Assembly: GCA_018827205.1 (NCBI GenBank)
Contig: JAHJXZ010000207.1
Location: forward strand, 1-35,418
Source of the DNA: Gammaproteobacteria bacterium
GTDB lineage: Bacteria; Pseudomonadota; Gammaproteobacteria; Pseudomonadales; Pseudomonadaceae
Direction of reading: 5' to 3'
Length of the DNA: 35,418 bases
The notes under the pieces were generated by a model. The model saw only the letters and a program-made list of their open reading frames with translations, ran no database searches and had not been told where the DNA came from. Of this stretch, positions 25,190-32,577 are shown one piece after another (the first letter of the stretch is position 1; each line of letters begins with the position of its first letter). A program made the position numbers and the translations under genes.

Positions 25190-26314
25190 ATGCCTGTATT
25201 CAGCACCCCATTCGCCCAGCTCGATCTGCTTCGCCAACCCGACCAGCCCCACGAGCCGCTGCAGGCGTTCGATGCTGCGGACGAGTACCTGCTCAACCAT
25301 CTACATGAACAAGGGCTGACGAGCAGCGTGCGGGTATTGGTGCTGAACGACAGCTTCGGCGCACTGGCGGCGAGCCTGGCTGGGCAGGCGCAGGTGACAA
25401 GCAGCGGCGACTCCCACCTCGGCCATCTGGGTTTGCAGGTCAACCTGCTGCGTAACCAGCTGCCGGCGGGTGCCGTGACGTTTGTGCCGGCCAGCGCAGT
25501 CGCTCAGGGTCCGTTTGATGTGGTGCTGATCCGCGTACCGAAAACCCTGGCGCTGCTGGAGGAGCAACTGATTCGCCTGCACGGCCATCTAGCCCCAAAC
25601 GCGCAGGTGATCGCCTCAGCCATGGTCAAGCACCTGCCGCGTGCTGCCGGTGATCTGCTGGAGCAATATATTGGCACGGTGCAGGCCTCGCTGGCAGTGA
25701 AAAAAGCCCGCCTGCTGTTTGCCACACCAGAGCCCAAACCCGCACTCGTATCGCCCTACCCGACGCGTTATCGCCTGGAAAAACCGGCTATCGAGCTGCT
25801 TAACCACGCCAACGTGTTCTGCCGTGAAGACCTGGATATCGGCACCCGCGCCTTCCTCCCGCACCTGCCAAAACACCTAAGTCGAATGCGCGTTGCCGAT
25901 CTTGGTTGCGGCAACGGCGTGCTCGGTATTGCCTATGCACTGGGCAGCCCACAGGCCGAGCTGACGCTGGTTGATGAGTCGTATATGGCGGTGCAATCGA
26001 CCCAAGAGAACTGGCGCGCTGCGCTGGGTGAGCGCCCGGTAGAGATTCGCGCAGGCGATGGTCTGGCCGAGCAGGCGGAGGATTCGCTGGACCTGGTGCT
26101 GTGCAACCCGCCATTCCACCAGCAACAGGTGGTCGGCGACTTTCTCGCCTGGCGCATGTTCCAACAGGCCCGCGCAGCGCTGGTTACCGGCGGCGAACTG
26201 TGGATAGTCGGCAACCGCCACCTGGGCTACCACGCCAAGCTGAAACGGCTGTTCCGTGGCGTAGAACAGGTGGCGGCTACACCGAAGTTTGTGGTGCTGA
26301 AAGCGATCAAATAA
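25190..26314 (+). CDS. rlmG: 23S rRNA (guanine1835-N2)-methyltransferase RlmG
   Basis: A 374-residue SAM-dependent methyltransferase modifying m2G1835 of 23S rRNA. It has two RsmC-like domains. The N-terminal one (about 1-185) is degenerate and the C-terminal one carries the SAM motif VADLGCGNG (235-243) and the catalytic NPPF (306-309) followed by HQQ. The N-terminal signature DAADEYLL and the segments KVPKTLALLE and NRHLGYH(A)KLK agree well with E. coli RlmG (YgjO, 378 residues). The RsmC alternative is less likely on these. Ribosome-binding site is weak. It is divergent from the DctP-like gene. Confidence 0.92.
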   Translation: MPVFSTPFAQLDLLRQPDQPHEPLQAFDAADEYLLNHLHEQGLTSSVRVLVLNDSFGALAASLAGQAQVTSSGDSHLGHLGLQVNLLRNQLPAGAVTFVPASAVAQGPFDVVLIRVPKTLALLEEQLIRLHGHLAPNAQVIASAMVKHLPRAAGDLLEQYIGTVQASLAVKKARLLFATPEPKPALVSPYPTRYRLEKPAIELLNHANVFCREDLDIGTRAFLPHLPKHLSRMRVADLGCGNGVLGIAYALGSPQAELTLVDESYMAVQSTQENWRAALGERPVEIRAGDGLAEQAEDSLDLVLCNPPFHQQQVVGDFLAWRMFQQARAALVTGGELWIVGNRHLGYHAKLKRLFRGVEQVAATPKFVVLKAIK

Positions 26315-26330
26315 GCACAGCCCCGAAGCT

Positions 26331-26396
26331 CTGTAGGAGGGGCCTCAGCCACGATAAACCGCCATTACAAGCTCGCCGCTGAAGCGCCTCCTACAG
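26331..26396. repeat. Pseudomonas REP-type inverted repeat
   Basis: CTGTAGGAGG at the left end (26331-26340) is mirrored by CCTCCTACAG at the right (26387-26396). The inner sequences continue pairing with a few mismatches to about 24 bases per arm. The CTGTAGGAG ends are typical of short interspersed palindromes in Pseudomonas. It lies between convergent rlmG and the DUF2474/cio operon and may end both transcripts. Confidence 0.75.
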
Positions 26397-26424
26397 TGCA
26401 TCGCTGATTGACGTTGAATCGCGC

Positions 26425-26568
26425 TTACGGCGTGCCCATCCCCGCCGCCTGCATAAACAGACGCAGCAGATAGGACACCGCGCCCAGGGCCAGCACGCTG
26501 CCGGCCCAGATCGCTACCAGCCAGCCGAGCCGCTGACACAGCGGTTTTTTCTCTTCTACATCGTTCAT
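26425..26568 (-). CDS. DUF2474 family small membrane protein
   Basis: A 47-residue protein with one membrane helix (about 15-37, LGWLVAIWAGSVLALGAVSYLL) and a charged N-terminus (MNDVEEKKPLC). DUF2474 genes are regularly found after bd-type oxidase genes and are thought to be small subunits like E. coli CydX, which stabilises the hemes. ATG 26568 is 10 bases after the cioB stop, with AAGGTG in front. The function is inferred from position and shape. Confidence 0.88.
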   Translation of the reverse strand: MNDVEEKKPLCQRLGWLVAIWAGSVLALGAVSYLLRLFMQAAGMGTP

Positions 26569-26578
26569 CACTCGCACC

Positions 26579-27586
26579 TTAGTGATAGCCATCTTCTTCC
26601 GTAACCTTGCCGCGGAACACGTAATAGCTCCAGGCGGTGTACATCAGAATAAACGGGATAATGAACAGCGCCCCGACCAGAATAAAGCCTTGGCTCTGCG
26701 GTGGTGCAGCGGCTTCCCAGATGCTGATCGACGGCGGGATGATATTTGGCCACAGGCTGATGCCGAGGCCGCTGTAGCCGAGAAAAATCAGCGTCAGGGT
26801 CAGCAAAAACGGCGCGTAGTTGGCGTTGCGTGCCACCGCGCGCAGCAGCGCCCAAGTGCACAACAGCACCAGCAGCGGCACCGGCATAAACCAGAAGATA
26901 TTTGGCAGACTGAACCAGCGCTGGGCTATCTCGGAATGCGCCAATGGCGTCCATAGGCTGACAATGCCGGTGACGCCAAGCAGGACGAACACCAGCGGTC
27001 GCGCCATATCGTGCATCTGCTGCTGCAAACGGCCTTCGGTCTTCATGATCAGCCAGGTGCAGCCGAGCAAGGCATAGGCGGCAATCAGCGCCAGACCACA
27101 GAACAGCGAGAATGGGGTAAACCAGTCCAGCGAGCCGCCGACATACACCCGATCAACAACCTCGAAGCCGTCTATATAAGCCCCCAGCGCCACCCCCTGA
27201 AAGAAGGTTGCGGTCAGCGAGCCACCGATAAAGGCCTTGTCCCAGATATGCCGCTTGGCGGCCTTGGCCTTGAAGCGAAACTCGAACGCCACACCGCGAA
27301 AGATCAGCCCCAGCAGCATAAAGATCAACGGCAAGTAGAGCGCACTGAGCACCACCGCATAAGCCAGCGGAAAGGCACCGAACAGTGCCGCGCCGCCAAG
27401 TACCAGCCAGGTTTCGTTGCCGTCCCAGACTGGCGCCACGGTGTTCATCATTACATCGCGCTCGCCTTCGCTTTTGACGAAGGGAAAGAGGATTCCTATT
27501 CCTAAGTCGAAGCCGTCCATGACCACATACATCATCACCCCGAAGGCGATGATCACGGCCCAGATCAGCGAGAGATCAATACCCAT
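26579..27586 (-). CDS. cioB: Cyanide-insensitive terminal oxidase subunit II
   Basis: A 335-residue CydB-family membrane protein, the heme-free subunit of the bd-type quinol oxidase. It has about eight to nine helices. The N-terminal MYVVMDGFDLGIGILFPF is the conserved first helix and GNETWLVLGG the family motif near 55. The start is two bases after the cioA stop, so the two are co-translated. Together with CioA it oxidises ubiquinol and reduces O2 to water, with cyanide resistance in Pseudomonas. Confidence 0.95.
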   Translation of the reverse strand: MGIDLSLIWAVIIAFGVMMYVVMDGFDLGIGILFPFVKSEGERDVMMNTVAPVWDGNETWLVLGGAALFGAFPLAYAVVLSALYLPLIFMLLGLIFRGVAFEFRFKAKAAKRHIWDKAFIGGSLTATFFQGVALGAYIDGFEVVDRVYVGGSLDWFTPFSLFCGLALIAAYALLGCTWLIMKTEGRLQQQMHDMARPLVFVLLGVTGIVSLWTPLAHSEIAQRWFSLPNIFWFMPVPLLVLLCTWALLRAVARNANYAPFLLTLTLIFLGYSGLGISLWPNIIPPSISIWEAAAPPQSQGFILVGALFIIPFILMYTAWSYYVFRGKVTEEDGYH

Positions 27587-27588
27587 GT

Positions 27589-29028
27589 TTAATTCCTCCC
27601 TGCCGGCAGATCAGTCTCGCCGTCGTCAAGATCTTCCTCGGCCGCTGACAATGGCCGCGATGGTGTGCGTTTCTGGCCTGGGCCACCCTCGGCAACTTCC
27701 TTACCTTCATCGGTGATCGGGCCTTTGCGCACCAGGCGCATCATGTAACCAATACCGACGCCGAACAGGGCGAAATACACCACCACGAACAGGATCAGGG
27801 TCAGGCTCATCTGCGCAAAACTGTGCCCGGATGAGGCATCAGCCGTGCGCATCAGGCCATGGATAATCCAGGGCTGGCGACCGATTTCCGTGGTGTACCA
27901 GCCGGCGAGAATGGCAATGATCCCTGATGGGCCCATCCATACCGCCAGGTGAAGAAACGGCCGGCTCTGGAACAAGGTGCCGCGTGTCCGCAACCAGAGG
28001 CCCCAGAGGCCGGTGATGATCATCAGCATGCCCAGGCCGACCATGATCCGGAAGGTCCAGAATACGATGGTCGAGTTGGCTCGGTCTTCCTTGGCAAATT
28101 CCTTGAGCGCTGGCACCTGTTTGTCCAGGCTATGGGTCAGAATCAGGCTGCCGAGGGCTGGAATTTCGATCTTGAAGCGGGTTTCTTCTCGCTCCATATC
28201 CGGCCAGCCGAACAGGATCAGCGGAGTTGGTTCGTCGCCATGGTTTTCCCAGTGGCCTTCGATCGCGGCGATCTTCGCCGGCTGATACTTGAGGGTATTC
28301 AGGCCATGGAAATCGCCAATAACCGCCTGGATCGGTGCAACCAGGAGCGCCATCCACATGGCCATCGACAGCATCTTGCGGATCGCCGGGTTGTCACGCC
28401 CACGAAGCAAGTGCCAGGCCGCCGACGCGCCGACGAAGAAGGCGGTGGCAAGGAACGCCGCCGTGGCCATATGTGCCAGCCGGTAAGGGAATGAGGGGTT
28501 GAACACCACCGCAAACCAGTCCACCGGAATAACCCGGCCGTCGATAATTTCGAAGCCCTGCGGGGTGTGCATCCAGCTGTTGGAGGCCAGAATCCAGAAA
28601 GTTGAGATCAGCGTGCCGACCGCCACCATCACCGTGGAGAAGAAGTGCAGGCCCGGGCCAACGCGGTTCCAGCCAAACAGCATGACCCCGAGGAAGCCCG
28701 CTTCGAGGAAGAATGCGGTGAGCACTTCATAGGTCAGCAGCGGCCCGGTGACCGCCCCGGCAAAGTCGGAGAATGCACTCCAATTGGTGCCAAATTGGTA
28801 GGCCATGACCAGCCCGGAGACCACGCCCATGCCGAAGTTGACCGCAAAAATCTTCGCCCAGAAGTGGTACAGATCGCGGTACACCTCTTGTCCCGTTTTC
28901 AGCCACAAGCCTTCCAATACCGCCAGGTAACTGGCCAGGCCAATGGTGATGGCCGGGAAGATGATGTGGAACGAGATGGTGAATGCGAACTGGATTCTGG
29001 CTAGATCGAGAGCCTCCAATCCAAACAT
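27589..29028 (-). CDS. cioA: Cyanide-insensitive terminal oxidase subunit I
   Basis: A 479-residue CydA-family subunit carrying the hemes and the quinol site. Heme ligands are visible: His21 (FHIIFPA), His186 (YRLAHMATAAF) and a Met near 329-332. GRQPW, the bd-oxidase signature, lies at 383-387. The periplasmic Q-loop is short, as in the cyanide-insensitive (CIO) group and unlike E. coli CydA. The C-terminal tail is hydrophilic. ATG 29028 has GAGGAAA upstream. An Anr-type site lies about 145 bases upstream. In P. aeruginosa Anr represses cioAB, so expression is highest when oxygen is plentiful or cyanide is made. Confidence 0.95.
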   Translation of the reverse strand: MFGLEALDLARIQFAFTISFHIIFPAITIGLASYLAVLEGLWLKTGQEVYRDLYHFWAKIFAVNFGMGVVSGLVMAYQFGTNWSAFSDFAGAVTGPLLTYEVLTAFFLEAGFLGVMLFGWNRVGPGLHFFSTVMVAVGTLISTFWILASNSWMHTPQGFEIIDGRVIPVDWFAVVFNPSFPYRLAHMATAAFLATAFFVGASAAWHLLRGRDNPAIRKMLSMAMWMALLVAPIQAVIGDFHGLNTLKYQPAKIAAIEGHWENHGDEPTPLILFGWPDMEREETRFKIEIPALGSLILTHSLDKQVPALKEFAKEDRANSTIVFWTFRIMVGLGMLMIITGLWGLWLRTRGTLFQSRPFLHLAVWMGPSGIIAILAGWYTTEIGRQPWIIHGLMRTADASSGHSFAQMSLTLILFVVVYFALFGVGIGYMMRLVRKGPITDEGKEVAEGGPGQKRTPSRPLSAAEEDLDDGETDLPAGRN

Positions 29029-29169
29029 GGCGTTTCCTCAGTCAGGTGATACGGGGCACGGCCACGGGCGCGCATGCCAGTCACGGGTATTCAGTCGGGG
29101 GATTATTGTTCTGGTTCAGATAGCCATCGCGCAGGGCCAAGCGCCCCACATAACCCCGCAAGATCAGTA

Positions 29170-29183
29170 TTGATGCGGGTCAA
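29170..29183 (-). promoter_or_regulatory. Anr/FNR-type site upstream of cioA
   Basis: TTGATGCGGGTCAA matches the Anr box at nine of ten fixed positions. Reading the minus strand, its downstream half would overlap a possible -35 for a TTATGT -10-like hexamer about 17 bases further on. That placement suggests blocking rather than activation and agrees with the known Anr repression of cioAB in P. aeruginosa. The promoter itself is weakly supported. Confidence 0.6.
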
Positions 29184-29259
29184 GGTATGTACAGAGAGTA
29201 GCGCTTGGCGCACTAAGTTCGGCTGTGGTCGATTGTCGCGCGACTGGCTGCCACAAGGG

Positions 29260-29282
29260 TTGGCGCCTTATGTCGGCGCCAA
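29260..29282. repeat. Hairpin covering the mocA stop codon
   Basis: TTGGCGCC (29260-29267) and GGCGCCAA (29275-29282) are perfect 8-base inverted repeats around a 7-base centre. The stop codon (29268-29270) sits in the loop. No T run follows on the minus strand. It may protect the 3' end of the molybdenum operon transcript. Confidence 0.5.
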
Positions 29283-29843
29283 CAGCGCCTGCGGCCGGTC
29301 AACATCGCGCAGCACACCGGGGTCAGTCAGCGCGACGCCCTGGCAAGCGGCAGCATACGCCTGCAGCAACGCGCGCGCGCCTTCATCCCCGCGCAGGGCT
29401 TGCAGTTGCGGCCAGAAGGCGCGGCCAAACAGCACCGGATGACCACGTTGACCATCGCACAGCGGGTAGACGATGCGTTCGGCCGCCGCCTGCTGGCACA
29501 GCTGCCACAGGCTGTTGGCTCCTACCCAGGGCATATCGCCGAGTAGCACGGCGATGGCTTCAGCGTCGCACCCAGCCAAGGCCTGCACACCGGATGCAAG
29601 GCTGTGGCCCATGCCTTGATCGGCGTTACGGCAACGGATAATCCGGCAATCCGCCGGTAGCCCTAACGCCTGCGCATCATCCTCGTCGCGCAGCAGCACA
29701 TGCACCTCATCGAATACCTGCAACGCACGCTCGGCACTGGCCGCCAACAGGCCGCGCCCATCCGGCAAACGGGCCAGGCGCTTGTCACTGCCGAAGCGTC
29801 GGCCGCGCCCGGCGGCCAGCAGCGGTGCCAATACGCGCGGCAT
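29268..29843 (-). CDS. MocA-like molybdenum cofactor cytidylyltransferase
   Basis: A 191-residue nucleotidyltransferase of the MobA/MocA group. MocA joins CTP to the molybdopterin cofactor to give the cytosine dinucleotide form that xanthine-oxidase-family enzymes use. The N-terminal LLAAGRGRRFGSDKR fits the NTP-binding loop and LLGDMPW carries the metal-binding Asp. ATG 29843 follows directly on the xdhC stop; ATG 29855 is the alternative and would overlap xdhC. It is the last gene of the molybdenum operon, supporting MocA rather than MobA. Confidence 0.85.
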   Translation of the reverse strand: MPRVLAPLLAAGRGRRFGSDKRLARLPDGRGLLAASAERALQVFDEVHVLLRDEDDAQALGLPADCRIIRCRNADQGMGHSLASGVQALAGCDAEAIAVLLGDMPWVGANSLWQLCQQAAAERIVYPLCDGQRGHPVLFGRAFWPQLQALRGDEGARALLQAYAAACQGVALTDPGVLRDVDRPQALLAPT

Positions 29844-29844
29844 T

Positions 29845-30816
29845 CTAGAGTGCATCCCGCGCCAGGCCGTTACGCACGCGCAGAATATCGGCCAGCACCG
29901 CCAGGGCGATTTCCGCCGGCGTTTTGCTGCCCAGATTCAGACCAATCGGCGCGATAATCCGCGCCAGCGCTGTGTCATCCAACCCGCCCACCCGGCGCAA
30001 ACGCTCGAAACGCTTGGCACTGGTGACCATGGAGCCCATCACACCGATATAGAACGCTTCGGTGCGTACGGCCTCGATCATCGCCAGGTCGTCGATGCGC
30101 GGATCATGGGTCAGCGCGACCACCGCGGTGTCGGCATGGCAGCCGCCCAGGCGAATGACTTCAGAGGGCAGCTCGCGGCGAACCTCTACTCCAGGCAACT
30201 CGACGCCGTGCAACACCTCATCACGCGGATCGCAGAGCACCACCTCGAAACCCAGGCTCTGGGCAAACTCGGCACAGACATGGGCCACTGAGGAATAACC
30301 CGCCAGCAGCAAGCGCTGGGCAGCGCCGACACGCAGGCGCAGCAGATTGGGCTGGCGCTCCACCCGTGGCCCCTGCGTGTTGTCGGCCAGCAAACGGCGC
30401 TCGCCGGTTGGCAACACCACTTCGCGGATCAGCCGGCGCTGGCCAGCCAACGCGCCCTCCAGCTCACGCAGGTGCGCTTGTACATCACAGTCAGCCGGCA
30501 GATTTTCCACCAGCACTTCCAGCACGCCGCCGCAGGGCAGGCTGATCCGCGAACGCGGGTCGCCGCCATCACCATAACGCAGCAGATACAGTGGTTCGGG
30601 AAAGGCGCCGGCAACCAACTGCTCAAGCAATTCATCCTCGACGCAGCCGCCGGATAGCGAACCAACCCACTCTCCACTCGCCGTGGCCGCCAACAGCGAG
30701 CCCGGCGCACGCGGGGCCGAACCATAAGTGGCCAGCACCGTGCACAGCCAAACACGCTGCCCGCCAGCAGACCATTGCAACGCCTTGCGCAGCACCAGCA
30801 GATCGAGGTGCTGCAT
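29845..30816 (-). CDS. XdhC/CoxI family molybdenum-enzyme maturation factor
   Basis: A 323-residue XdhC-family protein. These bind the molybdenum cofactor, help add the terminal sulfur ligand and insert it into xanthine-dehydrogenase-type enzymes. The N-terminal XdhC_CoxI part has GSLSGGCVEDELLEQL near 51-66. The C-terminal Rossmann part has a variant dinucleotide loop (LAGYSSVAHVCAEF) and the family ending GVMGS... then APIGLNLGSKTPAEIALAVLA. It starts 16 bases after the cytochrome gene and its stop abuts mocA. Confidence 0.92.
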   Translation of the reverse strand: MQHLDLLVLRKALQWSAGGQRVWLCTVLATYGSAPRAPGSLLAATASGEWVGSLSGGCVEDELLEQLVAGAFPEPLYLLRYGDGGDPRSRISLPCGGVLEVLVENLPADCDVQAHLRELEGALAGQRRLIREVVLPTGERRLLADNTQGPRVERQPNLLRLRVGAAQRLLLAGYSSVAHVCAEFAQSLGFEVVLCDPRDEVLHGVELPGVEVRRELPSEVIRLGGCHADTAVVALTHDPRIDDLAMIEAVRTEAFYIGVMGSMVTSAKRFERLRRVGGLDDTALARIIAPIGLNLGSKTPAEIALAVLADILRVRNGLARDAL

Positions 30817-30832
30817 CAGCTTTTACTCGGCA

Positions 30833-32041
30833 TCAGTGGCCTTTCTCGCTGCGCAACTGGCTGACCTGCTGCGGGCTCAGCTCGGCTGCCTGGCCACCCC
30901 AGGTCTGCCGCAGGTAATGCAGCAGGTCGCGCATCTGCCCGTCATCCAGTTTGTCGCCGAAGCCCGGCATTGGCTGCATGCGCTCAAAGCCGGTGAACTG
31001 CTGCTCCTTGATGCCGTCATCAATCACCCGCAACAGGTTGCGCGCATCGTTCAAGCGCAGGGTGGTGTTGCCCTCCATCGCCACGGCCACATGGGGAATG
31101 CCCTCTCCCGCCGCACCGTGGCAACCGGCGCAGGTATTGAGGTAGTGCTGACGGCCCTGCTGAGCACTCTCGCCGAGCTGGTCCAGCGCCACGCTGGCGA
31201 CCTTGCGCGCCTCTGGCGGTTGGTCGCCAAGCAGGTAGGTGGCCATGGCCTTGTGATCGTCCAGCGGCAGGTACTGGGTGCTGTGGTGAAACACCGGGTA
31301 CATCTCGTTGAACATCGAACCTTGCGCACTGATGCCGTGTTTGAGGAAGGTTGCCAAGTCCTCAGGGTTCCAGCCGCGCGCGGCCAGGTCGTCAGCCAAC
31401 AGGCTCGGGGCTTCATAACCTAACAAAACGCCACCCTGCATACGTTCGTCCTGCTGCAACGCACCAATGACATTGCGCGGGGTATGGCACTCGCCACAGT
31501 GGCCCAGCACTTCGACCAGATACTGACCGCGCTGCCAGGGTTCACTTTTGCCTTCAGCCGGCTGCAACTGCACGCTGTCCTTGTACAACATGTTCCAGAA
31601 GCTCAGGCCGAAGCGCAGATTGAACGGGAAGCTCAGGTCAGTCTGCGGGCTGGGCTTGGCGATCGGTTCCAGGCTCATCAGGTAGGCGTAGATGGCGTCG
31701 GAGTCTTCGCGCTTGAGCAGGTGATAGGAGGTATACGGCATCGCTGGGTAGAGGTTGCTGCCATCGCGGCGCTCACCTTCGGCTACTGCGCGGTAGAAAT
31801 CATCAGCGCTGTAATTGCCGATGCCATGCTCTTTGTCCGGGGTGATATTGGTGCCGTAGATGGTGCCGAATGGCGACTCCAACGGCAGGCCGCCAGCGTA
31901 CTCGGCGCCGCCTTCGATGCTATGGCACGCCACGCAATCGGCGGCACGCGCCAGGTACTTACCGCGTTCAATCAGTTGCTCGTCGGCCGCAAAGGCCGTG
32001 AGCGGCAGCAGGGCTGCCAGCACAAATGCGCGCATGTTCAT
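30833..32041 (-). CDS. Triheme cytochrome c subunit
   Basis: A 402-residue exported cytochrome with three CxxCH heme sites: CVACH (36-40), CGECH (182-186) and CAGCH (304-308). The signal peptide is residues 1-18 (ending AFA before ADEQ). This three-heme architecture is shared with the cytochrome subunits of alcohol/aldehyde dehydrogenases and gluconate dehydrogenase. ATG 32041 overlaps the stop of the 2Fe-2S gene (ATGA). It probably takes electrons from the molybdenum enzyme in the periplasm and passes them to ubiquinone or a terminal oxidase. Confidence 0.93.
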   Translation of the reverse strand: MNMRAFVLAALLPLTAFAADEQLIERGKYLARAADCVACHSIEGGAEYAGGLPLESPFGTIYGTNITPDKEHGIGNYSADDFYRAVAEGERRDGSNLYPAMPYTSYHLLKREDSDAIYAYLMSLEPIAKPSPQTDLSFPFNLRFGLSFWNMLYKDSVQLQPAEGKSEPWQRGQYLVEVLGHCGECHTPRNVIGALQQDERMQGGVLLGYEAPSLLADDLAARGWNPEDLATFLKHGISAQGSMFNEMYPVFHHSTQYLPLDDHKAMATYLLGDQPPEARKVASVALDQLGESAQQGRQHYLNTCAGCHGAAGEGIPHVAVAMEGNTTLRLNDARNLLRVIDDGIKEQQFTGFERMQPMPGFGDKLDDGQMRDLLHYLRQTWGGQAAELSPQQVSQLRSEKGH

Positions 32042-32577
32042 CCCTCCTTGACCAGGCCGAGTGACTCCACCACATCGCGCGCGGCACTGTAGTAGCGCAC
32101 GTAGCCGGTGCAGCGACAGATGTGCTTACCCAGGGCATCTTCGATCTCGCCTTCCAGCTCGCTGCGTTTTACCGGCTGACGCTGCAGTTTTTCCACCAAC
32201 ACGGTGGCCGCGTTGACGTAACCGGGGGTGCAGTAGCTGCACTGGAAGGCGAACTTGTCGACGAACTTTTGCTGGATCGGGCTGAGCTCGCTGACCTCGC
32301 CCTGGGCATCACGCTTGGCGTGGCCCTCGATGGTGCGCACGCGCTTGCCATCGAAGAAGTGCACACCGGTGATGCAGGTGCGGATTTCTTCGCTGGTGCC
32401 GTCGGCCTTGTCGAGGATCGCCACACAGGCGTGACACACGCCCTGGCCACAGCCCAAACGCGAGCCGGTGAGGTTCAGGTGTTCATGCAGGAAGTCGATC
32501 ATCATCAGATCGTCCGGCACCTCAACAGGGCCGACGGCCTGACTGTTGATGATCATGCTCAAAATGCGCTTAGCCAT
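32038..32577 (-). CDS. (2Fe-2S)-binding subunit of the molybdenum dehydrogenase
   Basis: A 179-residue small subunit of the xanthine dehydrogenase/isoquinoline oxidoreductase (IorA) family. Cluster one is ligated by Cys43, 48, 51 and 68 (plant-ferredoxin fold) and cluster two by Cys113, 116, 154 and 156 (helical domain). All eight are present in the normal spacing. There is no signal peptide, so if active in the periplasm it must travel with the Tat-exported large subunit. Its ATG 32577 lies inside the end of the large-subunit gene (8-base overlap). Confidence 0.95.
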   Translation of the reverse strand: MAKRILSMIINSQAVGPVEVPDDLMMIDFLHEHLNLTGSRLGCGQGVCHACVAILDKADGTSEEIRTCITGVHFFDGKRVRTIEGHAKRDAQGEVSELSPIQQKFVDKFAFQCSYCTPGYVNAATVLVEKLQRQPVKRSELEGEIEDALGKHICRCTGYVRYYSAARDVVESLGLVKEG

